Below are positions 5,323 through 13,314 of a stretch of 15,515 bases of DNA, piece after piece; position 1 is the stretch's first letter, and each line of letters starts with the position of its first letter. The position numbers were made by a program, and so were the translations under genes. This DNA is from Bacteroidota bacterium (GTDB lineage Bacteria; Bacteroidota; Bacteroidia; Flavobacteriales; Flavobacteriaceae), in the NCBI GenBank assembly GCA_009936675.1, contig JAACDY010000087.1, positions 1 through 15,515 of the forward strand, read 5' to 3'. Under the pieces are notes generated by a model that saw only the letters and a program-made list of their open reading frames with translations, was not told the origin of the DNA and ran no database searches.

Positions 5323-7109
5323 TGGCTGATATCATTTCGCTTTTGCCAGATCATGTGGCCAATCAAATTGCTGCCGGTGAGGTCATTCAAAGACCGGCTT
5401 CTGTGGTCAAAGAGCTTTTGGAAAATGCAATTGATGCCAAGGCTACCCAAATCCAATTATTGATCAATGGAGCTGGAAAAACCATGATTCAAGTCATCGA
5501 CAATGGTATTGGGATGTCCATCACCGATGTGAGATTGGCATTTGAGCGTCATGCGACTTCCAAAATAAAATCTGCCGACGATCTGTTTTCCATAACCTCC
5601 AAAGGTTTTAGGGGAGAGGCTTTGGCCTCAATCGCTGCCATCGCTCAAGTGGAGGTTCATACCAAAAGGGCAGAGGACGAAATGGCGACCTGCCTTAAAA
5701 TTTCAGGAAGTAAAGTAGAAGATCAGGAGGTTTCTGTTGCTCCCATCGGAACATCCATTGCCGTAAAAAATCTTTTTTATAACGTCCCTGCAAGAAGAAA
5801 TTTCCTTAAATCTGATAAAGTTGAATTGCGGCACATCATCGATGAGTTTCATCGGGTAGCCTTGACCCATCCTGAAGTGAAATTCACATTTATGCAAAAT
5901 GGTACAGAGCTTTTTGATTTGCCTGCAGTAAATTTCAGAAAACGAATTGCCAATATTTTTGGAAATAAAATAGAAGAGAAATTGATTCCCGTTGAGGAGA
6001 TGACCACAGTGGCTGGGATTGAAGGGTTTATTGTAAAACCCGAATTCGCAAAAAAATCTAGGGGCCAGCAGTTTTTCTTTGTTAATAAGCGTTTTATCAA
6101 GAGTCCTTTTTTAAACCATGCAGTCAGTTCTGCTTTTCAAGGTTTGTTGAGGGATCAATTTCATCCGGGTTATTTTATATTTATTCAAATTGATCCGAAA
6201 ACCATTGATATTAACATTCACCCAACAAAAACAGAGATTAAGTTTGAAGAGGAGCAAAACCTCTATGCGATCATTAAATCAATGGTAAAACACAGTTTGG
6301 GAATGTTTCAAGTCACACCTGCTTTAGACTTTGAACGAGATCCCAATTTGGATACCCCTTATGATTTTCAGCAAAAACCACCTTCAAACATACCTTCCAT
6401 AGAGGTAGATTCTAGTTTTAATCCTTTCCAAAACTCTGAAAAGGGGTTTCCTAAAGCTTCAAAAAGCAGTTGGGAAAGTCTCTATTCTGGATTGGAGATA
6501 CCCAATGAGCCTAGCAAAACAGATGAGGAATTAAAACTTGATATAGAACAAATTCCCAAAGTCTTTCAGTTACTGAGAAAGTTCATTGTGACCACCACCC
6601 GTTCTGGTCTTTTGGTCATTGACCAACAAAGGGCACATCAAAGGGTATTATATGAAAAATTTCTCAGCAGTATTACCAAACGAGATATGGTCAGTCAACA
6701 ATTGATCTTTCCCAAGGAAATTGAATTGACCCAACATCAAATTGCTTTGTTTGGGGAATTGGAGGCCAACCTCAATGCCATGGGGTTTGTGGTAAAACAA
6801 CAAGAAAATCTCCTTCACATTACGGGTATTCCCGCAATTTGCGACGATAAGAAGTTGGGACAACTTTTTGAGGATATATTTTCTACTCCCGATGCACAAG
6901 AGCAAGTAGCCAGTTTTAGCCAAGCGGATTATATGGCTAAAATATTATCCAAGTCCCTTTCTATCAAAGGTAATTTTACCCTTACGGTGGTGGAGCAACA
7001 GGCATTGGTAGATGATCTTTTTGCTTGTAAAGACACCTTGACCAGTCCTTTTAATCGTAAGATTTTTATTACTTTAGATAAAGAAGAATTAGAAAAAAAA
7101 TTGGATTAA
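5322..7109 (+). CDS. mutL: DNA mismatch repair protein MutL (endonuclease motifs degraded)
   Basis: MutL couples mismatch recognition by MutS to strand removal. The N-terminal GHKL ATPase is intact: KELLENAIDA (E31 catalytic base, N35 Mg ligand), DNGIGM (60-65), TSKGFRGEAL (92-101), and the transducer domain with NKRFIK and HPTKTEIKF (300-308). A linker (about 335-405) precedes the C-terminal dimerisation domain. There, the DQHA-x2-E-x4-E endonuclease motif reads DQQRAHQRVLYE (434-445), with His to Gln and the first Glu to Gln. The position of the Cys in ACR/ACK-x-x-IK is Ser543, and CPHGRP is replaced by SPFNRK (575-580). No nicking activity is expected. At 595 residues it is near the usual size, so this is not truncation. 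The start overlaps the small membrane gene, and the stop overlaps the first rhomboid gene, each by one base. Confidence 0.97.
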   Translation: MADIISLLPDHVANQIAAGEVIQRPASVVKELLENAIDAKATQIQLLINGAGKTMIQVIDNGIGMSITDVRLAFERHATSKIKSADDLFSITSKGFRGEALASIAAIAQVEVHTKRAEDEMATCLKISGSKVEDQEVSVAPIGTSIAVKNLFYNVPARRNFLKSDKVELRHIIDEFHRVALTHPEVKFTFMQNGTELFDLPAVNFRKRIANIFGNKIEEKLIPVEEMTTVAGIEGFIVKPEFAKKSRGQQFFFVNKRFIKSPFLNHAVSSAFQGLLRDQFHPGYFIFIQIDPKTIDINIHPTKTEIKFEEEQNLYAIIKSMVKHSLGMFQVTPALDFERDPNLDTPYDFQQKPPSNIPSIEVDSSFNPFQNSEKGFPKASKSSWESLYSGLEIPNEPSKTDEELKLDIEQIPKVFQLLRKFIVTTTRSGLLVIDQQRAHQRVLYEKFLSSITKRDMVSQQLIFPKEIELTQHQIALFGELEANLNAMGFVVKQQENLLHITGIPAICDDKKLGQLFEDIFSTPDAQEQVASFSQADYMAKILSKSLSIKGNFTLTVVEQQALVDDLFACKDTLTSPFNRKIFITLDKEELEKKLD

Positions 7110-7840
7110 TGCGGAACGTTACCGAAACAGTAAAACACTTGCTGATCATCAATGGAATTTTTTTCTTGGCGACCCTTACTCTTGGTGATCAAGTATATGA
7201 TTGGTTCGCACTACACTATCCTGAAAACCCAAAATTTGAAGTCTGGCAGCCCCTCACACATATGTTTATGCATGGGGATATTTCCCATATTTTTTTCAAT
7301 ATGTTTGGATTGTGGATGTTCGGAACCCCTTTAGAGCAAATGTGGGGAAAACAGAAGTTTATTTTCTTTTATATCTCTACAGGATTTGGTGCCGCTGCAT
7401 TACAGCTTTTATTGTATTACTATCAAGTGGATAGTGTCAATAGCGCTTTGAATGAATTCGGACTTACAGCCCCTCAAATCAGCAGTTTTTATAAAACCGC
7501 CGAATTGCCTACTGCGGCCATTAGTGAGATTGGAGAGGGACAACTCTCGGGTGCATTCAATGCCTTTCGTTCTGTTATGGTAGGTGCGTCGGGAGCGCTC
7601 TACGGTGTTTTGGTGGGTTTTGCGATGCTATTCCCCAATGCTCAATTGATGCTTTTGTTCCCCCCCATACCCGTTAAAGCCAAGTTTTTGGTTCCCATTC
7701 TAATACTGGCGGACCTTTTCTTTGGTTTCTCATCATACTCTATTGGTCCTATTGCTCACTTTGCTCATGTGGGTGGAGCCATCACTGGTTTGGCCATGAT
7801 GTGGTATTGGAAGAAAAAAGAGTTCAATAACAATCGTTGA
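7109..7840 (+). CDS. Rhomboid family intramembrane serine protease (first of tandem pair)
   Basis: A 243-residue polytopic protein with the rhomboid catalytic set. HGDISHIFFNMFGLWMFG (55-72) supplies the oxyanion residues H60 and N64. GASGALYG (159-166) holds the nucleophile S161, and AHVGGAITG (219-227) holds the general base H220. Rhomboids cleave transmembrane segments of membrane proteins within the lipid bilayer; substrates cannot be predicted. About six helices are visible: roughly 10-26, 56-74, 84-105, 155-175, 190-208 and 215-234. The loop before the serine helix is unusually long (about 106-152). The ATG at 7109 overlaps the mutL TAA by one base. The next gene, another rhomboid, starts 5 bases after this stop, so the two are almost certainly co-expressed. 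Confidence 0.92.
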   Translation: MRNVTETVKHLLIINGIFFLATLTLGDQVYDWFALHYPENPKFEVWQPLTHMFMHGDISHIFFNMFGLWMFGTPLEQMWGKQKFIFFYISTGFGAAALQLLLYYYQVDSVNSALNEFGLTAPQISSFYKTAELPTAAISEIGEGQLSGAFNAFRSVMVGASGALYGVLVGFAMLFPNAQLMLLFPPIPVKAKFLVPILILADLFFGFSSYSIGPIAHFAHVGGAITGLAMMWYWKKKEFNNNR

Positions 7841-7845
7841 GATTT

Positions 7846-8706
7846 ATGAGTTTTTTGGAGAATCTCAAATACAGGTTTGCCACTTTTTCCATTGCAGAAA
7901 AAATCATTTTAGTCAATGTGATTTGCTTTGTACTACCCACGATACTCAATGTGCTTTTCTTTTTGTTTAATATTCCGTCTAATGCCTACATGAACTGGCT
8001 TCAGCTTTCTCCTAATATTGGAACTTTTGTCACAAGGCCTTGGACTTTGATTACCTATAGTTTTATTCACAGTGGTTTTTTTCATTTATTGTGGAATATG
8101 GTGCTTCTTTTTTATGCCGGACGTTTGCTCCTTAATCTGTTCCCGGATCGAATTTTTATCAATAACTATTTTTTGGGTGTCATTTCAGGCGGTTTAATTT
8201 TTATAGGTAGCTATGCTCTGTTTCCTGTGTTTGCAGGAACCTACCCCCCTATGATAGGAGCCTCTGCTGGAGTGATGGCTGTGTTTATATTCATTTGTAC
8301 TTATACTCCCGATCAGGAGATTCGTTTTTTCTTTGTCAACCTAAAATTAAAATACCTTGGTCTGGCTTTCTTTTTCCTCGATGTTATTCAAATCCCCTAT
8401 GGTAATGCAGGTGGTCATTTGGCCCATATAGGTGGAGCAGTATTGGGCTTTTTCTATGCCAGACAACTGAGTATAGGAAGAGATATAGGATCAGGTTTTC
8501 AGGGCGTTTGGCAGTCAATTTTTGCAAAAAAACATCTTAAAACCGTGTACCGCGCTCCTCAAAATAAATCGGCTGCCTCAAAAAATAGTGGTGAAAGCGA
8601 TCATCAAAATAAAATTGATAGTATTTTGGATAAAATCAGTAAGTCGGGTTATGACAGCCTAAGCAAAGAAGAAAAAGACTATTTGTTTAGAGCTGGAAAA
8701 GAATAA
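7846..8706 (+). CDS. Rhomboid family intramembrane serine protease with C-terminal cytoplasmic extension (second of tandem pair)
   Basis: The ATG at 7846 is preferred over an in-frame TTG at 7837, because the protein then begins MSFLENLKYRF and does not overlap the upstream gene; this gives 286 residues. Catalytic elements: HSGFFHLLWNM (75-85) with H80 and N84, GASAG (138-142) with nucleophile S140, and GGHLAHIGG (189-197) with base H194. Six transmembrane helices occupy residues about 18-205. A soluble tail of about 80 residues follows: a Ser/Lys/Asn-rich linker (235-254) and a short helical module, KIDSILDKISKSGYDSLSKE (256-275) onward, ending in DYLFRAGK. This resembles the small C-terminal domain often attached to Bacteroidota rhomboids (DUF6576, from memory). 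It shares the operon with the first rhomboid, 5 bases away. Substrates are unknown. Confidence 0.92.
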   Translation: MSFLENLKYRFATFSIAEKIILVNVICFVLPTILNVLFFLFNIPSNAYMNWLQLSPNIGTFVTRPWTLITYSFIHSGFFHLLWNMVLLFYAGRLLLNLFPDRIFINNYFLGVISGGLIFIGSYALFPVFAGTYPPMIGASAGVMAVFIFICTYTPDQEIRFFFVNLKLKYLGLAFFFLDVIQIPYGNAGGHLAHIGGAVLGFFYARQLSIGRDIGSGFQGVWQSIFAKKHLKTVYRAPQNKSAASKNSGESDHQNKIDSILDKISKSGYDSLSKEEKDYLFRAGKE

Positions 8707-8738
8707 CACCAAGCATGCTATAAATTAAGCCCTTTGCT

Positions 8739-9743
8739 ATGAAATTGAATTTTCTGTCTAAAATTTTAATGCTGATCAACCTTGTATTGTTGACACTTCA
8801 GCTTTTTTTGATGGATGCATTTTGGGACTTTTACCATTACCCATTTCTCAACTTGATGGTTCCTGTTATTGCGTTAATTAATGTGATTTTCTTTGTTTTT
8901 TGGATCATTAAATTCAAGTGGCCTTTTCTTCTTTTTATTTTCTCTGTTTTAATTGGATTTAAGGAGTGGGGAAAACTCTATAAGTTTCCCAATAATGCCA
9001 TTCCCATTTCTAGTGGGATCAAAGTGATGAGTTTTAATGTTAGATTGTTCAATAGTTTTGAATGGATCGACTCCAAATCGGTTCCCCAATCCATTGAAAG
9101 TTGTGTCAATAAAGAAAGTCCCGACCTGGTTTGTTTGCAAGAGTACTCCAAGGAGTTCAGTCCAAAATTTAAAAACTATCCCCATCAATACATTGCCTCG
9201 TCAAAAAAGAACGGACAAAATGGACTCTGTATTTTATCGAAATATCCACTTTTGAATCGTGGGGGGCTGGACTTTGAGGATTCCAATAACAGTGCTCTGT
9301 ATGCCGATTTTTTTTACAAAAAAGACAGCATTAGAATTTACAATGTACATCTGGAATCACTGAGGATTAATCTAAAAGACACCCTTTTTACCCAAGAACA
9401 TTCTCAAAAATTCATTGAAAGAATACAGTCTGTCGTTGAGAAACAAGAGCTTCAGATTGATCGATTTGATAAAGTCGAACAAAAAAATAATTACCCAACC
9501 ATCATTTGTACAGACCTGAATAACAATGCCTTTTGTAGGGTTTACAAACGCTTAAAAGACAATCGTTTGGATGCTTTTATTCTGTCGGGTAACGGTTTGG
9601 GCGCAACCTATAAACTGGCTTATTTTCCCTTTCGAATCGATTTTATTTTTACCGATCAAAAATTCAAGGTCATAAATTTTAAGACCCATGACATTAAGCT
9701 TTCAGATCATAAACCCATTTCAGCATTGCTGGAATGGAAGTAA
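8739..9743 (+). CDS. Membrane-anchored endonuclease/exonuclease/phosphatase (EEP) family protein
   Basis: A 334-residue protein with two or three N-terminal transmembrane helices (about 8-26, 36-58, 61-74) followed by an EEP-fold catalytic domain. Family motifs appear in order: MSFNVRLFN with N100, DLVCLQEY with the metal ligand E135, YNVHLES with H204, TDLNNNAF with D259 and N261, FRIDFIF (298-304), and the terminal SDHKPI with D323 and catalytic H324. All catalytic residues are present, so it should be an active metal-dependent phosphodiesterase or phosphatase. The domain is expected outside the cytoplasmic membrane or on its surface. The family includes nucleases, sphingomyelinases and phosphoinositide phosphatases, so the substrate cannot be assigned. 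It is last in the plus-strand series, 32 bases after the second rhomboid, and ends 2 bases before the convergent wbqC gene. Confidence 0.9.
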   Translation: MKLNFLSKILMLINLVLLTLQLFLMDAFWDFYHYPFLNLMVPVIALINVIFFVFWIIKFKWPFLLFIFSVLIGFKEWGKLYKFPNNAIPISSGIKVMSFNVRLFNSFEWIDSKSVPQSIESCVNKESPDLVCLQEYSKEFSPKFKNYPHQYIASSKKNGQNGLCILSKYPLLNRGGLDFEDSNNSALYADFFYKKDSIRIYNVHLESLRINLKDTLFTQEHSQKFIERIQSVVEKQELQIDRFDKVEQKNNYPTIICTDLNNNAFCRVYKRLKDNRLDAFILSGNGLGATYKLAYFPFRIDFIFTDQKFKVINFKTHDIKLSDHKPISALLEWK

Positions 9744-9759
9744 ATTCAATTTTTGATTT
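9742..9759. terminator. Weak AT-only hairpin at the convergent junction
   Basis: AAATTCAA (9742-9749) and TTGATTT (9753-9759) can pair over 7 positions with one bulged T and a 3-base loop. It sits across the two convergent stop codons, inside a longer CTGGAAT / ATTCCAG inverted repeat (9729-9735 and 9769-9775). It could act as a weak bidirectional terminator, but it has no GC-rich stem. Confidence 0.22.
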
Positions 9760-10345
9760 GCCTGAGATATTCCAGACTTTGCGGCCCTAAATTGAATAAT
9801 AAATCTAAGATGCTCAGGTTATTTATAAATCCGTGTTTGGATTGAAAAACTTGATGGTAGTGCGGGTTGACTTTATTAAGCTTTTTCTTAGCGATGATCA
9901 AATCAGAAAATTCTTCATCGACGTTTTCCTTTGTAAGGAGATCCACTTCGACATCCAAAAGAGAGAGGATCTTTTTAATCAAGGCAATGTTAAAATCCAT
10001 TAGTTTTTCAAATTTTTGATGATAATAAGGATGTAAATCATCTTCATAAAATTCGAAGAAAGGGGAGGAGCGATAGGCGGCTTCTAGTGATTTCCAGTGG
10101 TCTTTTTGCCAATTATTTTCATAGTGAATGGCCACAGCTTCGTCGATTTGACGGTCTTTATTCTTGGTGTGAACTATAGGTATGGTTAATTTTAGTTTTC
10201 CATTGGCACCATATATTTCAGTGCGATTCCTATAGGTTTGTTTTTGGTAGGGATTGTTAGTAACCATTGTAACTTGTCTTTGGGATACCACCCAAGCCAT
10301 ATAGTGGATGTTGGGGAGGTATGCAGGACAAACTCCAGTCACCAC
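9746..10345 (-). CDS. WbqC family protein
   Basis: A 199-residue soluble protein. The N-terminal CPAYLPNIHYMAWVV (6-20), the central NPYQKQTYRNRTEIYGANGKLKL (31-53), and WQKDHWKSLEAAYRSSPFFEFY (79-100) are the conserved blocks of the WbqC family. This family is named from a gene in O-antigen clusters, and it is thought to take part in sugar transfer or modification for surface polysaccharides; the biochemical role is not settled. Translation must begin at a GTG. The one at 10345-10343 overlaps the lepB stop by one base (TAGTG), an in-frame stop lies 12 bases upstream of it, and the next Met is within the conserved N-terminal block. A second GTG follows directly. It is last in the parA-to-wbqC operon. 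Confidence 0.86.
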   Translation of the reverse strand: MVTGVCPAYLPNIHYMAWVVSQRQVTMVTNNPYQKQTYRNRTEIYGANGKLKLTIPIVHTKNKDRQIDEAVAIHYENNWQKDHWKSLEAAYRSSPFFEFYEDDLHPYYHQKFEKLMDFNIALIKKILSLLDVEVDLLTKENVDEEFSDLIIAKKKLNKVNPHYHQVFQSKHGFINNLSILDLLFNLGPQSLEYLRQIKN

Positions 10346-12048
10346 TAGCCTTGCTTTTTACTTTTTCGCTTGCGGTAATAAACATAGCCTTGCCAAATCA
10401 CAATGAGTAGGACAAAATAGGGGAAATAGGATACCCGCTCTCCAGAACCACCAACGGTGGAAAAGACCCTATCCCATCTTATTTTCCAGTTTCGTATTCC
10501 ATCATTGACTCCATCGATGCTGAACCAAATGAATACTGGTTTTCCAACAATATGATCTTCTGGAACAAATCCCCAAAAACGGCTGTCTTCCGAACGATGA
10601 CGGTTATCTCCCATCATCCAGTAGTAATCCATTTTAAAGGTGTACTGAGTGCTTTTCTTTCCGTTGATCAGGAGGGTGGTGCCTTCAGTTCCAAGCTCAT
10701 TTTTTTCATAATCAACGATTATTTTTTTGTAGAGGGGTAAGTTGTTTAAATCCAAATCAATAGTTACTCCTGCTTTAGGAATAACTATTGGCCCCAAATT
10801 ATCTTGGTTCCAGTCAAATGGAATTTTATTAGGGAAAAAAGATGAATTGGGCGTTTTATTTTTTTGGTTTCTTTGAACTATACTGTCGACCAAATTTTGT
10901 TTTTGAATTTCTTCAGCCTCCTTGACGGTCAGATTTAAATCTTTTGTTTTTTCGAGGATTTCACTGACCCTTAACCTTAAAGACCTGATCAATTCAATGG
11001 GCAATCCGGTATGGCGGGTGATCACTATAAAATTTTCTTGGCCACCTGGCTGAGTACCCACCAAATACGGAGCCAGTTGGTCATAGCTGTTTTGAGTGAT
11101 GTTTTCGATTCTGAATCTTCTGTAGAAGTCTTTTACACCGAGTTCTAATAGTTTTCTGGACGATACCCCTTTGCTGTTGTAAGCTTTAAAATTATAGAGC
11201 ACTTTTGCCCTGTCTGGCAATACGTTTTTCTTTCCATTGATATGGACAAAACCACCGATGATTTCGAGTGTATCTCCAGCGATTCCCACACATCTTTTGA
11301 CGTAGTTTGATTTTTTATCCAAAGGTTTTTTGACGCCAGTTTCTCTAACGAAAAACCTTCTAACGGTGTCGGCAGGCCAATTGAACACAACAATATCATT
11401 TCTTTTGATCTTTTGAATTCTCGGCAGTCTCAGATAAGGCAATTGAGGCTTGTTGGAGTATGATCTGGTCTTTACTATTGGAAGGGTGTCGTGAACCATA
11501 GGAAATGCAACTGTGGTTGTAGGAATTCTCGCACCGTAATGGAATTTGCTAACAAATAAGAAGTCACCAATGAGTAGGGATCTTTCTAATGATCCTGTTG
11601 GAATAATGTAGGGTTGAAAAAAGTAATTGTGGACAAAAGTTGCGGCCACTACAGCAAAAACGATAGAGCCGATCCACTCACTAAAAGCAGATCTAGAAAT
11701 ATCATTTTTATCTGAGATGTATTTCGGAACAGGTTGATAATTGATCGTATAGATGTAAAATCCTAGAGACACAACAGCCAATACACTGTCTATGGTTTTG
11801 CTTTTTCCATAATGTTTCACAGTATCAATCCATAAAACCATGAACATCATCAGATTGATGACAGGAAGAAACAATAAGAATATCCACCATTTGGGGCGGT
11901 GAATGATTTTTAAAAAAACGATGGCATTGTAAACCGGAACGATAGCCTTCCAAGGTGCTTCTCCGGCTACCTTATATAATTTCCAAGTTCCTAAAAAGTG
12001 AACGACTTGAATTGCCAAGCCGAAAATGATCCATTGAATTCCACTCAT
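10345..12048 (-). CDS. lepB: Signal peptidase I, long Bacteroidota form
   Basis: Signal peptidase I removes signal peptides from exported proteins at the outer face of the cytoplasmic membrane. At 567 residues this is far longer than the roughly 200-320 of other phyla, but long forms are usual in Bacteroidota. Residues 1-105 form an extra membrane domain with about four helices (DUF5684-like; note KAIVPVYN at 34-41). The peptidase follows: a helix at about 124-143, then IIPTGSLERSLLIGD with nucleophile S153, and YVKRCVGIAGD with the general base K251. The conserved box DNRHRSEDSRFWG lies at 481-493. Between the Lys box and this is an insert of about 200 residues, partly helical (about 335-375). 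A final helix (about 540-557) ends in a basic tail. The Ser box reads SLERS rather than the usual SMEPT. It starts 4 bases after dapB. Confidence 0.95.
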   Translation of the reverse strand: MSGIQWIIFGLAIQVVHFLGTWKLYKVAGEAPWKAIVPVYNAIVFLKIIHRPKWWIFLLFLPVINLMMFMVLWIDTVKHYGKSKTIDSVLAVVSLGFYIYTINYQPVPKYISDKNDISRSAFSEWIGSIVFAVVAATFVHNYFFQPYIIPTGSLERSLLIGDFLFVSKFHYGARIPTTTVAFPMVHDTLPIVKTRSYSNKPQLPYLRLPRIQKIKRNDIVVFNWPADTVRRFFVRETGVKKPLDKKSNYVKRCVGIAGDTLEIIGGFVHINGKKNVLPDRAKVLYNFKAYNSKGVSSRKLLELGVKDFYRRFRIENITQNSYDQLAPYLVGTQPGGQENFIVITRHTGLPIELIRSLRLRVSEILEKTKDLNLTVKEAEEIQKQNLVDSIVQRNQKNKTPNSSFFPNKIPFDWNQDNLGPIVIPKAGVTIDLDLNNLPLYKKIIVDYEKNELGTEGTTLLINGKKSTQYTFKMDYYWMMGDNRHRSEDSRFWGFVPEDHIVGKPVFIWFSIDGVNDGIRNWKIRWDRVFSTVGGSGERVSYFPYFVLLIVIWQGYVYYRKRKSKKQG

Positions 12049-12052
12049 TTAA

Positions 12053-12751
12053 TTATAGATTTAGGACGTCATCCATTTTAAAAATTCCTTTTTTACCCAC
12101 GATCCATTCTGCGGCAATCACTGCACCAAGGGCAAAGCCTTTTCTGTTATGGGCTTTGTGTTCGATGGTGATATCATCGATAGTAGATTTGTACTTAATG
12201 CTGTGGGTACCGGGTACCTCTCCTTCCCTGTAAGATTGAATGCTTAGACTGTCTTTAGCATCCTCATCCAACTTCCAGTCGATGAGATCACTATTTTCGA
12301 TAATGCCCTCTGCCAGTGTTATTGCGGTGCCACTGGGTGCATCCAATTTGTGAATATGGTGGGTTTCCTCCATTGAAGCCCTATATTCCTTATGCGGATG
12401 CATCATGTCAGCCAAGACTTTGTTCACTTTAAAAAAGAGATTGACTCCCACGCTGAAGTTGGATGCATAGAGAAAAGCAGTATTTTTTTCAAGGGCAGTT
12501 TGAGTCACTTGTTGGTAGGCATCCAACCAGCCAGTTGTTCCGCAAACCACTGGAACTCTTTGATTCAGCGCACTGGAGATATTATCTGCCGCAGCATCTG
12601 GAATGCTAAAGTTAATGGCTGCATCGGCTTCATGCAGTTTTCCTTCACTCAGATTCTTATCTATTTTACAAACGATTTGATGGCCTCTATCCAAAGCGAT
12701 TTGTTCTATCGCTTTGCCCATTCTTCCATATCCTAATAATGCAAACTTCAT
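12053..12751 (-). CDS. dapB: 4-hydroxy-tetrahydrodipicolinate reductase
   Basis: DapB reduces 4-hydroxy-tetrahydrodipicolinate with NAD(P)H in the diaminopimelate pathway, supplying lysine and peptidoglycan precursors. At 232 residues it is the shorter form seen in Bacteroidota; classical enzymes have about 270. The Rossmann nucleotide-binding motif is GYGRMG (7-12). CGTTGW (70-75) and ASNFSVGVNLFF (96-107) are the cofactor and core motifs. The catalytic and substrate loop EETHHIHKLDAPSGTA (128-143) contains H131, H132 and K135. The C-terminal HNRKGFALGA is also typical. The ATG at 12751 begins directly at the first beta strand (KFALLGYGRMG). It sits 8 bases after the DUF5683 gene and 4 bases before lepB, so it is in the middle of the operon. 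Identification is secure. Confidence 0.97.
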   Translation of the reverse strand: MKFALLGYGRMGKAIEQIALDRGHQIVCKIDKNLSEGKLHEADAAINFSIPDAAADNISSALNQRVPVVCGTTGWLDAYQQVTQTALEKNTAFLYASNFSVGVNLFFKVNKVLADMMHPHKEYRASMEETHHIHKLDAPSGTAITLAEGIIENSDLIDWKLDEDAKDSLSIQSYREGEVPGTHSIKYKSTIDDITIEHKAHNRKGFALGAVIAAEWIVGKKGIFKMDDVLNL

Positions 12752-12759
12752 ATCTTTTT

Positions 12760-13314
12760 TTAAAGTTTGACCAAGACCTGTAAACCTACATTGGCATCTG
12801 TGCCGAATACGTCTGGTTCAAATTTAGGCTTGACACTTAAGTTGTCTTTAATGTTAAACTGCATCAGATGAGCGCTTACATTGGCATCTAAAATGTTTAA
12901 CATATAGGTTCCCAATATAAAGAGAAATGACATATCTCTGTAGTTTTTGTGAAATTTCATCCCTTCAAGCAATTTAGTTTTGTCGGGAATGAGTTTGATA
13001 AACTCATCATCTGTATAACCACTGCTCCTTCTTTTGTAGGCTGTTCTGTAGCGATCCAATTCTTTTTGGTTGTACACGTATCCATAAACCGATGCGCCAA
13101 TAGCTCCATAAACAAATGGAACTTTCCATGCTTTACCAATATAAATCTGTCCCAAACCAGGCAGTATGGCCGAGTAAAATGCCGCTTTAGAGGGGGTCAA
13201 AGGACTCTCGATCAGTCTTTGTTTTCGAGTTTTTTGCTCTTCTTTGGGGAGTTGTTGCGCGAAAACTTGAAGGTTAAGCAGGAGTAGGATTGGGATAAAG
13301 ACTCTAGTCTTCAC
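12760..13314 (-). CDS. DUF5683 family membrane protein with signal peptide
   Basis: A 184-residue protein with a classical signal peptide (hydrophobic 5-18, predicted cleavage after A19 before QQ). It then has a basic stretch (KTRKQRLIE, 28-36) and the family-defining segment SPLTPSKAAFYSAILPGLGQ (37-56), which leads into a hydrophobic region (44-81). A second hydrophobic helix lies at about 128-149 and the C-terminus is polar. The A-x-x-S-A-x-x-PGLGQ pattern is typical of DUF5683; no biochemical function is known to me. The only start that preserves the signal peptide is the GTG at 13314; an in-frame TAA lies just upstream. This GTG overlaps the end of parB by 11 bases, so translation is likely coupled. 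dapB follows after 8 bases. Position in a segregation and envelope operon suggests an envelope role, by context only. Confidence 0.84.
   Translation of the reverse strand: MKTRVFIPILLLLNLQVFAQQLPKEEQKTRKQRLIESPLTPSKAAFYSAILPGLGQIYIGKAWKVPFVYGAIGASVYGYVYNQKELDRYRTAYKRRSSGYTDDEFIKLIPDKTKLLEGMKFHKNYRDMSFLFILGTYMLNILDANVSAHLMQFNIKDNLSVKPKFEPDVFGTDANVGLQVLVKL

Noticed and set aside
7837..7845. In-frame TTG start three codons upstream for the second rhomboid
   Set aside because: It would overlap the first rhomboid's stop and add only three residues; the ATG at 7846 gives the usual MSFL-type N-terminus.
11813..11828. TGTTTCAC half-site resembling parS (TGTTTCACGTGAAACA) within lepB
   Set aside because: Only the left half matches; the right half has about six mismatches, so it is probably chance. 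No full parS was seen in the window.
12392..12736. Open frame of 114 codons on the plus strand opposite dapB
   Set aside because: dapB is unambiguous on the other strand; the antisense product has no recognisable features and no promoter.
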